Origin: Candidatus Baltobacteraceae bacterium
GTDB lineage: Bacteria; Vulcanimicrobiota; Vulcanimicrobiia; Vulcanimicrobiales; Vulcanimicrobiaceae
Direction: 5' to 3'
DNA: 64,000 nt
NCBI GenBank assembly: GCA_035502855.1
Contig: DATJTX010000039.1
Span: 90,066-154,065 of the forward strand
Positions 25,601 through 33,758 of the stretch are shown here, piece by piece (positions within the stretch are counted from its first letter, which is position 1; each line of letters opens with the position of its first letter). Position numbers and translations under genes: made by a program. Under the pieces are notes generated by a model. That model did not search any database. It was not told the origin of the DNA and saw only the letters and a list, made by a program, of their open reading frames with translations.

Positions 25601-26609
25601 GCTTGCGCGCGTAGGCGCGCCGGACGGCATCCTTGATCGCACTGCTGCCCATACCATATGCTTCGATCAACTCGGCCGGCTCGCCCGACTGCCCGAAGCG
25701 ATCCGCAACGCCGATGAATTCGATCGGCACCGGGTAGTGCGCGGCCAGGGTCTCGGCGACGGCTGAACCCATCCCGCCGTGCACTTGGTGCTCCTCGACG
25801 GTTACGACGGCGCCGCACGTGCGCGCCGCGTCGACGATCGCCCGCTCGTCCATCGGCTTGACCGTGTGATTGTTGATGACGCTCGCTTCGATGCCGTCCT
25901 CGCTTGCCAATTCCTCTGCCGCGACGAGCGCATTGTAGACGAGGATGCCGCATGCCACGATCGCCACGTCATCGCCGGTGCGAAACTTCTGCGCTTTCCC
26001 GATTTCGAACGGCGTTGCTTCGGTCGTGACGACCGGCGACTTATCGCGCCCGAACCGCAGGTACGTCGGGCCGAAACGTTCGGAGAGCGCGATCGTCGCC
26101 TTTTTCGTTTGCACCGAATCGCACGGAACGACGACCGTCATATGCGGGATCACGCGCATAATCGCGATGTCCTCGATCGCCTGGTGTGTAGCGCCGTCGG
26201 GACCGACGGAGACGCCGGCGTGAGCGCCCGCGATTTTTACGTTTGCCTCGTTGAGCGCCATGATGGTGCGCACTTGCTCCCAGGAGCGCCCCGGATTGAA
26301 CATTGCGTACGACGCGATCCATGGAATCTTGCCCACCGCGGCAAGCCCGCCCGCCATCGCAACGAGCATCTGCTCGGCGACGCCGATCTCGAGATATTGC
26401 GCCGGATGGGCCTTCTTGAAGCCCTCCATGCGCGTCGACTCGGCGAGGTCGGCGCAGATTCCCAGCACGTTGACGTTGCGCGTTCCCGCTTCGATCAAAC
26501 CCTCCCCGAAGCCGTTGCGCGTTGGAACCGACTTGAGTTCGCCCGCATCGCGATAATCGACCAGCGCCATCGCTCGCGCCGCGTCATCCAACGTTTCGAC
26601 GCTAGACAT
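25593..26609 (-). CDS. Transketolase, C-terminal (pyrimidine-binding) subunit
   Basis: 338 residues; ATG 26609 overlaps the stop of the N-terminal subunit gene. Contains VPTRNGFGEGLIEAG, CADLAESTRMEGFKKAHPAQYLEIGVAEQMLVAMAGGLA (Glu that activates thiamine diphosphate), GAHAGVSVGPDGATHQAIEDIA and the C-terminal domain with VVTVEEHQVHGGMGSAV. Together with the upstream gene it makes a split transketolase of the pentose phosphate/Calvin type. Split enzymes of this layout are common in archaea and many bacteria. Downstream is a strong terminator. Confidence 0.92.
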   Translation of the reverse strand: MSSVETLDDAARAMALVDYRDAGELKSVPTRNGFGEGLIEAGTRNVNVLGICADLAESTRMEGFKKAHPAQYLEIGVAEQMLVAMAGGLAAVGKIPWIASYAMFNPGRSWEQVRTIMALNEANVKIAGAHAGVSVGPDGATHQAIEDIAIMRVIPHMTVVVPCDSVQTKKATIALSERFGPTYLRFGRDKSPVVTTEATPFEIGKAQKFRTGDDVAIVACGILVYNALVAAEELASEDGIEASVINNHTVKPMDERAIVDAARTCGAVVTVEEHQVHGGMGSAVAETLAAHYPVPIEFIGVADRFGQSGEPAELIEAYGMGSSAIKDAVRRAYARKQV

Positions 26610-27459
26610 CGGCGAGGATCCTCTCACGCGTTGCCTCGAGTTCCCGCAGCGCCTCGCCGGCTTGGTCCTTGTTCGGCGGCTTGCCGTGCCACGTGTAGTC
26701 GCCTTCCATGTAGCTCACGCCTTTGCCGGGAACGGTGTTCGCGATGATCACCTGCGGTTTACCGGCGACGCGCTTCGCGCGTTCCACAACGTCGATGAAC
26801 TCGCCGATGTCGTTGCCGTTACACGAGAACACTTCCCAGTTGAAAGCGCGGTACTTATCCGCAAGCGGTTCCAGCGGCATCACCTCTTCGGTGCTGCCGT
26901 CGATTTGAATGAAGTTGCGATCGACGACGGCGGTGAGATTGTCGAGCTTGAATTTGGCGGCGGTCATCACGGCTTCCCAATGCAGACCGCACTGATGTTC
27001 CCCATCGGAGGTGACGACGTAAACGCGCCAATCTTTGTGGTCGAGCTTGGCGCCGAGCGCCATGCCCGTGCCCTGCGCGAGCCCTTCGCCGAGGGGCCCC
27101 GAGGTCGTCTCCAGCGCCGGCAGTTTCACCCGCTCCGGGTGTCCTTGTAAGCGCGATCCGAACTTGCGCAACGTCAGCAACTCCTCGACCGGCAGGTAGC
27201 CGAAGTTCGCCATCGCCGAATAGCGAACGGGCGCGATGTGCCCGCACGAGAGCAACAGGCGGTCGCGATCGGGCCAGTCGGGGCGGTTCGGATCGTGGCG
27301 CATGATGAAGCCGTAAAGGGCCGTGAAGACGTCGGCCATGTCGAGCGAGCCGGCGCTGTGGCCTGAGCCGGCGGCGAGGAGCGAGCGGATGATGCCTTCG
27401 CGGACGTCGTTCGCCCGCAGTTCGAGCTCCTTGCGGCGCTCGGGCGTGAGGGTTGACAT
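26602..27459 (-). CDS. Transketolase, N-terminal (pyrophosphate-binding) subunit
   Basis: 285 residues. Thiamine diphosphate and Mg binding motif TSDGEHQCGLHWEAVMTAAKFKLDNLTAVVDRN (GDG-type, with SDGE), catalytic His regions SGHSAGSLDMADV, GHIAPVRYSAMANFG and GHPERVKLPALETTSGPLGEGLAQGTGMALG, all in transketolase order. The stop overlaps the start of the C-terminal subunit by 8 bp, so the two are co-translated. Transfers two-carbon units between sugar phosphates. The HNH gene lies 34 bp upstream on the same strand. Confidence 0.93.
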   Translation of the reverse strand: MSTLTPERRKELELRANDVREGIIRSLLAAGSGHSAGSLDMADVFTALYGFIMRHDPNRPDWPDRDRLLLSCGHIAPVRYSAMANFGYLPVEELLTLRKFGSRLQGHPERVKLPALETTSGPLGEGLAQGTGMALGAKLDHKDWRVYVVTSDGEHQCGLHWEAVMTAAKFKLDNLTAVVDRNFIQIDGSTEEVMPLEPLADKYRAFNWEVFSCNGNDIGEFIDVVERAKRVAGKPQVIIANTVPGKGVSYMEGDYTWHGKPPNKDQAGEALRELEATRERILADV

Positions 27460-27493
27460 ACCGGCCGTTATACCAGCAGTGCCCGCGGCAAAC

Positions 27494-27904
27494 CTACACC
27501 CGCTGGCGAGCCGTTTCGGTTTTGTGGCACTGCAGACACAGCGTCTCGAGGTTGGTCAAATGGTGCAGGCAGCTGAGCGAACGATGTGCGCCGCGCGCCT
27601 GAGCGATGTGATTTACCTCGAGCCGGTCGGTCTTACGCCGCTTGCGATAGTGCGGATGACTGCGGGCGATCGGTTTGTGGCCGCAGCGTTTGCACCGGTA
27701 GCGGTCACGCCGTTTGGCCGCGACGCGCGCCAGCGACCACCAATGGTTCTTCCAAAACGCATCGGCGCAGCGGTCGCTGCACCACGTGCGACGCCGTTGC
27801 GGCAGCTGCGCACCGCACCATCGGCAGGCGCCGTCGATGCACGCCGTGAGCGCACAGGCCGAGATCAGGTCACGAGAGCGATGCGCGGGCTGGTTTCGAT
27901 CCAT
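27494..27904 (-). CDS. Small HNH endonuclease-type protein
   Basis: 136 residues. Cys pairs (CRWCGA, WCSDRCADAFW) precede a HNH core with CKRCGHKP, then LEVNHIAQARGAH (first His), LTNLETLCLQCHKTETA (Asn, and zinc Cys pair). Such solitary HNH proteins occur throughout bacterial genomes; some are homing or phage-derived nucleases, some are of unknown role. ATG 27904 lies 40 bp inside the end of the GGDEF-EAL gene, so the first residues may be non-native; LISACALTACIDGACRW may be nearer the true start. No intron or phage gene adjoins it. Confidence 0.75.
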   Translation of the reverse strand: MDRNQPAHRSRDLISACALTACIDGACRWCGAQLPQRRRTWCSDRCADAFWKNHWWSLARVAAKRRDRYRCKRCGHKPIARSHPHYRKRRKTDRLEVNHIAQARGAHRSLSCLHHLTNLETLCLQCHKTETARQRV

Positions 27905-29631
27905 TGGTTGAAGTCGATCGCGGTCATCGGCTGCGCAACCGCAAAACCCTGCATGTACTTCACGCCGGCTGAACGGCAGGCCGCGCGGTCATCGGCCGAT
28001 GCGACGCGCGTCGCGATCACGTCCCAGCCGAAGACGCGCGCAAAGGCAACGATCGCGTCCATGCCTTTTCCCTTCGCGCCGCCCGACGGGAGCAGCGCGT
28101 GTGAGGGCTTGACGAAACGCACCGGCAGCCCTTCGAGCAGCGGCAGGTCGAGCGCGGTTTCGCCGAACCCGTCCAAACCGACGTACAGACCGCAGCGCTC
28201 GGCCGCCTCGGCAAACCCGCGGTAGGCGTCGATATCGGCGTTGAAACGCCCCCAATCCAACTCGAGCGCGAGCATCGAGGTGTCGCAACCGCTCGCGTCG
28301 ACCGCCCGCAGCACGTTGCCGAAGATCTCGTCGTTCACGCAGCCGATGTTGACATGAATGCGCTGCACGCCTTGCGCACGCCATTCGTTTGCGCACGCGA
28401 GCGCGCGGCGCGTTACCCAGGCGTCGAGATGCTCGATCGAGCGGCGCGCGCGCGCGGCCGCCATCGTCATGAATGCCGACTGCACGCCCTCCTGCGGATG
28501 CAACGACCGCAGCAGCGCCTCGGCGGCGACGACCGTGCCCGATTCAACCTCGAAGATCGGCTGAAAGCAGAGCAGAAACTCGCGTGAGTAGGATTCTTCG
28601 ATCTCCACCGCCAGCGGCGACCAATCCTCGGGCCCTTCGCCGGGGCGGAAAACGAAATGCGACTCGTGCTGCCGCTTGGCTTGATACATTGCGAGATCCG
28701 CGTGATGCAGCCATTCCTCGACGTCGGCCGCATGCTCGGGATAGAACGCAACACCGACGCTGAGCGACACGGCGCCCGCACCATGCACGATCCCCAAATC
28801 GCGCACGCCGTCGGCCAAACGTTTGGCCGCGGACGTCGCCTCCTCATAGCTGCGTACCATCGGCAGAAGTACCGCGAATTCATCGCCGCCGATTCGCCCG
28901 ACAAATTCGTTGGCGCGCAACGCCTCGCGCAGCGTCGAAGCGATGGTACGCAAGACCATGTCCCCGTGCGCGTGACCGAACGAGTCGTTGACGCCTTTGA
29001 ATCCGTTGAGGTCGATGAAGAGCAGCGCCGCGTGCGTGCCGTTGCGCTTGGAGGCCAGAATCGTTTCTTTCAAACGATTCATCGTCGCCCAGCGATCGGG
29101 CAAACCGGTCACGTGGTCGAAGAGCGAGCGCGCTTCCAGCGCCTGCGCGCGCTGCCGCAAGAGTTGCGTGAAAACGTCGAGCAGCGTCTCCGCGTCGGTC
29201 TCGAATACCGAACGGTCAAGCCGCGACGTGCGCTCGCCGAGCATCAACACCCACTCGCGTTCGCCCGCGTAAAGCATCGCGCAGAGCGCGTCGGCCAAGC
29301 CGGCGGCGGCGCGCAGCGCCGACGTGCCGTGCTCGCGCACCTCGCTCTCGCCGTTGATTTGCACCCGCGATTCCAACAGCGAAGGATCGGTGGAGAACGC
29401 GCACTGGAGGAACTCACCCTGGACTTCGAAGATCGCCGCAACGTCGGCGTGGGTCACGCGAGCAGCCTCTTCGAGCGCCTCCACGATGACCTGGGGAAGC
29501 TCGGTGTCGAGCCGGCGCAGGAAGGAGCGCATGCGCTCGAGGCGCTCCACAGGGCGCGACACGATATCCGACGGTGCGGGTTCGCCTCCGTCCACGAAGG
29601 ACTGAACGAGTCCAAAGATATCGTCTAACAC
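27865..29631 (-). CDS. GAF-like GGDEF-EAL protein with intact GGDEF and degenerate EAL
   Basis: 588 residues. An N-terminal GAF-like sensor region (~40-180) is followed by GGDEF (~190-340) with RIGGDEFAVLLP intact; the inhibitory-site position is RANE, five residues upstream, rather than RxxD. The EAL domain (~355-580) keeps AEALLR, but other catalytic positions are changed: LELDWGRFN for LELTE, LDGFGE for DDFGxG, VKPSHAL for IKIDxxF, and ATRVAS for AEGVE. It is therefore probably a diguanylate cyclase with a non-catalytic EAL module. Pairs with the next upstream gene, which shows the opposite pattern; 45 bp separate them. Confidence 0.88.
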   Translation of the reverse strand: MLDDIFGLVQSFVDGGEPAPSDIVSRPVERLERMRSFLRRLDTELPQVIVEALEEAARVTHADVAAIFEVQGEFLQCAFSTDPSLLESRVQINGESEVREHGTSALRAAAGLADALCAMLYAGEREWVLMLGERTSRLDRSVFETDAETLLDVFTQLLRQRAQALEARSLFDHVTGLPDRWATMNRLKETILASKRNGTHAALLFIDLNGFKGVNDSFGHAHGDMVLRTIASTLREALRANEFVGRIGGDEFAVLLPMVRSYEEATSAAKRLADGVRDLGIVHGAGAVSLSVGVAFYPEHAADVEEWLHHADLAMYQAKRQHESHFVFRPGEGPEDWSPLAVEIEESYSREFLLCFQPIFEVESGTVVAAEALLRSLHPQEGVQSAFMTMAAARARRSIEHLDAWVTRRALACANEWRAQGVQRIHVNIGCVNDEIFGNVLRAVDASGCDTSMLALELDWGRFNADIDAYRGFAEAAERCGLYVGLDGFGETALDLPLLEGLPVRFVKPSHALLPSGGAKGKGMDAIVAFARVFGWDVIATRVASADDRAACRSAGVKYMQGFAVAQPMTAIDFNQWIETSPRIALVT

Positions 29632-29676
29632 CGGCCTCCGCCTATTTCGGCCTCCATCCCAATCATCATGTAGGCG

Positions 29677-31413
29677 CTACGTCAACCAAACGCCCTCCGT
29701 ACCGTAGGTGGTCATAAAGTCCCATGCCGTGACCGGCTGACCGAAGTGAAAGCCCTGCAGCTCGTGGCAGCCGATCTTACGCAGGAAATCGGCTTGGCCG
29801 CGAGTCTCGACCCCCTCGCCGATCACCTGCATGTGCAGCGAATCGGCCAGTGCCGCCACCGAACGGCAAATCGCGCGGCTGTATCGGTCGTTCTCCGCAT
29901 CTTTGACGAACGCGCGATCGATCTTGATACAGCTCACCGGGTACGATTTCAGATACGAGAGCGTGTTGTATCCGGTGCCGAAGTCGTCGATCGCGATCGA
30001 GATGCCGCGCGACCGCAACTGCTCGAGCGTCGCGACCGCGCTCGGGATGTCCTCGATCAACAGCTGCTCGGTCACTTCGAGTTGCAGCGCGGCCGCTTTC
30101 CAGCCCGAATCGGCCAACGCGCTGGAAACGTGGCCGACCAGGCGCGCGGATTGCACGTGACGCGGCGAGACGTTCACGTTCAACCGCACGTCGCGCCCGA
30201 GCGAGTCGCGAATCAGCATCGCATCGCGGCAGGCGCGATCGATCGCCCACTTTCCGATCTCGACGACGGCGTCGCTCTCTTCGGCGATCGTGAGAAAGAC
30301 GTCGGGCGTGAGCAGACCCAGTTCGGGATGCTGCCAGCGCAAGAGCGCCTCCGCCGCGATGACGCGCTCGTCCGATGCGTCGATCAGCGGTTGGTAGTAC
30401 ATCGCGAACTCGCTGCGCTCGATTGCCGCCGGAAGGTCGCGCTCGAGCCGGCTGCGCACGCTCATCTTTCGTTCGAGCGCGGGGCCGTAGCGCACCAAGC
30501 CGCCGCGCGCGGCGGTCTTGGCCGCATGCAGCGCCATGACGGCGTTTTGCAGCAAGCCTTCGCCGGTTCCGTCGTGCGGATGCTCGGCCAAACCCATCGT
30601 CGCGCGCAGCACGAATTCTGCGTGCCCAGCTTCGAACGGCGCGTCGAGCGAACCACGCAGGCGTTCGATTCCGTCGTCGACGAGGCTGCGATCCTTCGGA
30701 TCGATCAGCAAGCACGCGAATTCGTCTGAGCCCAGACGCGCCACGTAGTGCCCGTCGGCCTCCAAGAAGCGTACGCGCTCGGCGATCGCGCGCAAAAGCT
30801 GATCGCCGACCGCGTGCCCGGCGATCTCGTTGATTTGCGCGAACCGGTCGATGTCGAAGAGCACGAGCGCGCCGCGCGTGCCGACTTGATCCGCATAGTG
30901 ATCGAGCACCTCGAGCAGCTGATGCCGGTTCAACAGACCGGTGAGCGGATCGTGAGTGGAAAGAAAGAGCACCGCATTCTGCGCTTGGATCTGATCGGTG
31001 CAATCGAAGACGCTTCCGACGCTGCGTTCCGCAACGCCGATCGCGTTGCTGAAGATCGTTCCGAAGGTTCGGATGAACCGGACCTCGCCGTTGGTGCGCA
31101 CGATGCGGCATTGCAGCGCGAGCGAGGGACCCGATTCGATCGCGTGCTTGCGCAGCGTATCGAATGCGTCGCGATCCTCCGGGTGTACGCGCTGCAAAAG
31201 ATCGTCGTAGTGTACGTGCGTCGTGCCCGCCGGAAGGCCCCAGATCTGCGCGAAGGGCTCGGAAACGGTGACCAAATCGGTCGCCAAGTCGACCGTGTAA
31301 TACGCAAAGCTGGTGACGCCCTGCGCGTGACGCAGCGCTTCGCGCAGTTCATCACGTTCCTGCGTCACACGCGCGAGTGCGGTTGCATCCACTGCTTGGA
31401 GCTCTGACGGCAT
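29677..31413 (-). CDS. PAS-GGDEF-EAL c-di-GMP phosphodiesterase
   Basis: 578 residues from ATG 31413, 11 bases after GGGAGAGG; a GTG at 31440 would add nine residues but has no Shine-Dalgarno. PAS (~30-150; FAYYTVDLATDLVTVSEPF), GGDEF-like (~155-310) with RLGSDEFACLLI, so GGDEF is GSDEF, then EAL (~325-565) with AAEALLRW, NVNVSPRHV, LQLEVTEQLL, IDDFGTGYNTLSYL, IKIDRAFV and IGEGVET, all intact. It should hydrolyse c-di-GMP; cyclase activity is doubtful, and a GTP-sensing role for the GGDEF is possible as in other hybrids. First gene of the minus-strand pair. Confidence 0.88.
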   Translation of the reverse strand: MPSELQAVDATALARVTQERDELREALRHAQGVTSFAYYTVDLATDLVTVSEPFAQIWGLPAGTTHVHYDDLLQRVHPEDRDAFDTLRKHAIESGPSLALQCRIVRTNGEVRFIRTFGTIFSNAIGVAERSVGSVFDCTDQIQAQNAVLFLSTHDPLTGLLNRHQLLEVLDHYADQVGTRGALVLFDIDRFAQINEIAGHAVGDQLLRAIAERVRFLEADGHYVARLGSDEFACLLIDPKDRSLVDDGIERLRGSLDAPFEAGHAEFVLRATMGLAEHPHDGTGEGLLQNAVMALHAAKTAARGGLVRYGPALERKMSVRSRLERDLPAAIERSEFAMYYQPLIDASDERVIAAEALLRWQHPELGLLTPDVFLTIAEESDAVVEIGKWAIDRACRDAMLIRDSLGRDVRLNVNVSPRHVQSARLVGHVSSALADSGWKAAALQLEVTEQLLIEDIPSAVATLEQLRSRGISIAIDDFGTGYNTLSYLKSYPVSCIKIDRAFVKDAENDRYSRAICRSVAALADSLHMQVIGEGVETRGQADFLRKIGCHELQGFHFGQPVTAWDFMTTYGTEGVWLT

Positions 31414-31543
31414 CAAGCCCGGAGCCTCTCCCTTCGCCACAACGGAATAGCGGCAGGACTGCGGTTACAACCGCTCAACCGCATCCCTCTGGTCTGCGCG
31501 ATTTACTGAATCTTTACCGAACCCCTGCCGAACGGACTACGCA

Positions 31544-33181
31544 CTAATAGCCCAGCGCGGCGCCGGCGGGATGACGCCGATCGGTGCCGCCGTACAGCAT
31601 GCCGGTGCGCGGATCGGCGACGATCGCCTGCGCCGAACCCCAGAACGGGATCTCCTTGAACCGGTAGCCCTCGGTGCGCAGCGCGCGCATCGTCGCAGCG
31701 GTTAGCGCGCCGGGCTCGTAGTCGATGCGATCGGGCAGCCACTGCATGTGGACACGCGGTGCGTCGACCGCGGCTTGCGCGTTCATGCCGAAATCGAAGA
31801 CGTTGAGCAGCGTTTCGAGCACGATCGTGATGATGCGCGAACCGCCGGGGCTGCCGGTCACCATCGCCAGCCGGCCGCCGCGCAAGACAATGGTCGGCGT
31901 CATCGACGAGAGCGGGCGTTTTCCGGGCTGGATGTCGTTCGTCTCGCCTTGGACGAGCCCGTACATGTTCGGCACGCCGGGTTTCGACGTAAAATCGTCC
32001 ATTTCGTCGTTGAGAAGAAAGCCCGTGCCTGCCGCCATGACGCCCGAGCCGAACCAGTCGTTGAGCGTATAGGTCACCGCGACCGCGTTACCCCAGCGAT
32101 CGACGATCGAGTAGTGCGTGGTTTCTCCGTTTTCGTGCACGCTGATCTTCAGCCCGGGATGCACCCGGCTCGACGGCGTCGCGCGAACCGGGTCGATCTG
32201 CGCGCGCAAATGCGCCGCATACGCGGGATCGAGCAATTGCGCCACCGGATCATGCACGAAGGTGGGATCGCCGAGATATGCGTTGCGGTCGGCGTATGCG
32301 CGCCGTTCGGCTTCGATCAGGTAGTGCGTCTCACGCACGCTATGCCAACCCCACTGCGCAAATGGGTAGGGCGCGATGACGTTCAAGATCTCGCAGAGCG
32401 TAACGCCGCCGGAGCTGGGCGGCGGAGCCGAGATGATCTCGAGGTCGTGATACGCGCAGTGGATCGGGGCCGATTCATCGACCGTGTAGTCGGCGAAATC
32501 GCGCATCGAGAGAATTCCACCGTGGCGATTGCCGGCGGCAACGATCGCACGCGCGATCGGCCCGCGATAGAACGCCTCATCGCCGTCCGCCGCGATCAGC
32601 TCCAACGTGCGGGCGAGATCGGGCTGCACGACCCGCTCGCCGGGGTGCGGCTTCGCGCCGCCGGCGCTCCAGCCGCTATAGCCTTCGCCGGCCGAACCGC
32701 GAAACGGAACCATGTCGCCCGGCTGCAGCACGTAGCCGTCGCGCGCCAATCGAATCGCCGCCGCCATGACCGCTGCGCGCGAGCGCGTGCCGAATTGCGC
32801 GAGCGCCCGATCGAGTCCCATCACGGTCCCGGGAACGCCGATCGCGAGCCATCCCTTGCGCGAACGCTCCGGCACCACGTTGCCGTGCGCGTCCAAATAC
32901 ATGTCGCGGGTCGCGCGCAGCGGCGCCTTCTCCCGGAAATCGATGAATCGCTCGCGACCGTCGTGCATCCGAATGAGCATGAAGCCGCCGCCGCCGAGAT
33001 TACCGCAGCACGGATCCACGACGGCGAGCGCGTAGCCGACCGCGACCGCGGCGTCGACGGCGTTGCCGCCGCGTTCGAGCACGGCGAGTCCGGCTTGCGA
33101 AGCGAGATGTTGTTCGGTCACGACCATGGCATGCGGGGCGGAAACGACCGCGAGGAGCGCGCTGAAGAGCAGGGCGTGCAT
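31544..33181 (-). CDS. ggt: Gamma-glutamyltransferase
   Basis: 545 residues with a signal peptide (MHALLFSALLAVVSAPHA), so periplasmic. GGT features: VVTEQHLASQAGLAVLERGGNAVDAAVAVGYALAVVDP, CGNLGGGGFMLI, REKAP, and the autoprocessing/catalytic threonine in ENGETTHYSIVDRWGNAVAVTYTLN (the second Thr is expected to become the N-terminus of the small subunit), then PLSSMTPTIV and GSPGGSRI. Hydrolyses or transfers gamma-glutamyl groups of glutathione. Monocistronic; divergent from the small protein at 33262. Confidence 0.95.
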   Translation of the reverse strand: MHALLFSALLAVVSAPHAMVVTEQHLASQAGLAVLERGGNAVDAAVAVGYALAVVDPCCGNLGGGGFMLIRMHDGRERFIDFREKAPLRATRDMYLDAHGNVVPERSRKGWLAIGVPGTVMGLDRALAQFGTRSRAAVMAAAIRLARDGYVLQPGDMVPFRGSAGEGYSGWSAGGAKPHPGERVVQPDLARTLELIAADGDEAFYRGPIARAIVAAGNRHGGILSMRDFADYTVDESAPIHCAYHDLEIISAPPPSSGGVTLCEILNVIAPYPFAQWGWHSVRETHYLIEAERRAYADRNAYLGDPTFVHDPVAQLLDPAYAAHLRAQIDPVRATPSSRVHPGLKISVHENGETTHYSIVDRWGNAVAVTYTLNDWFGSGVMAAGTGFLLNDEMDDFTSKPGVPNMYGLVQGETNDIQPGKRPLSSMTPTIVLRGGRLAMVTGSPGGSRIITIVLETLLNVFDFGMNAQAAVDAPRVHMQWLPDRIDYEPGALTAATMRALRTEGYRFKEIPFWGSAQAIVADPRTGMLYGGTDRRHPAGAALGY

Positions 33182-33261
33182 GAGCGCTCCTTTCGCGATG
33201 AGGCGGTAAAGATTTCCTGTGCGTCCTCCGGCACGTCGCCTCGGATGATACGATAGGCGCG

Positions 33262-33666
33262 ATGAGCACCTCGTACATCGGCTCGGACGCGCTCACGGCG
33301 CCGATCACCCCGCTGACGGTCCCGGGCTTCGACGTGCTCGACCCGGCGAGCTATGCCGAGTCGGCCAATGGGTCGACCGCCTCGTCCGGCAGCACGAGCA
33401 GCTCGAGCGGGAGTTCCGCGCCGGACTCCTCGACTTCGCCCGCGGCCGCCTCCGCCGCGCAGAATCCGTACCAGCAAGCGGTCGCTACGCTTGCCCAGTG
33501 GCAATATCAGACGCTGACGCAGAGCCTGACCGGCGATACCTCCAACGCCTCCGCGGCGCTCTATGCCACCGCCGGTCTGAGCGTGGACCAGTTCGCCGCG
33601 CTCGCCAGTCAGCTCCAGAACTTGGGCTCGGCCACCACCGGCAGCACGGTCGACACGACCGCGTAA
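33262..33666 (+). CDS. Low-complexity Ser/Ala/Thr-rich protein of unknown function
   Basis: 134 residues from ATG 33262. Residues ~35-65 are a Ser/Gly/Ala-rich linker (SGSTSSSSGSSAPDSSTSP); the C-terminal half (AQWQYQTLTQSLTGDTSNASAALYATAGLSVDQFAALASQLQ) is predicted helical. No signal peptide or recognised domain. High Ser content and composition fit a real, if unusual, coding region rather than a shadow. It lies between divergent ggt and pnp; 92 bp separate it from pnp. Confidence 0.5.
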   Translation: MSTSYIGSDALTAPITPLTVPGFDVLDPASYAESANGSTASSGSTSSSSGSSAPDSSTSPAAASAAQNPYQQAVATLAQWQYQTLTQSLTGDTSNASAALYATAGLSVDQFAALASQLQNLGSATTGSTVDTTA

Positions 33667-33758
33667 GCCGTCCCCGCAGACGCAGGCCGGGAGAATCTGC
33701 TGCGCGAACCGAGCAGCGTTCATATTAAAAGAGCAAAAGCAAAAAATTAGGAGTTATT

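Noticed and set aside
31461..31474. GCGGTTACAACCGC palindrome upstream of the GGDEF-EAL genes as a c-di-GMP riboswitch or operator
   Set aside because: Too short and lacks any conserved riboswitch core; a chance palindrome cannot be excluded.
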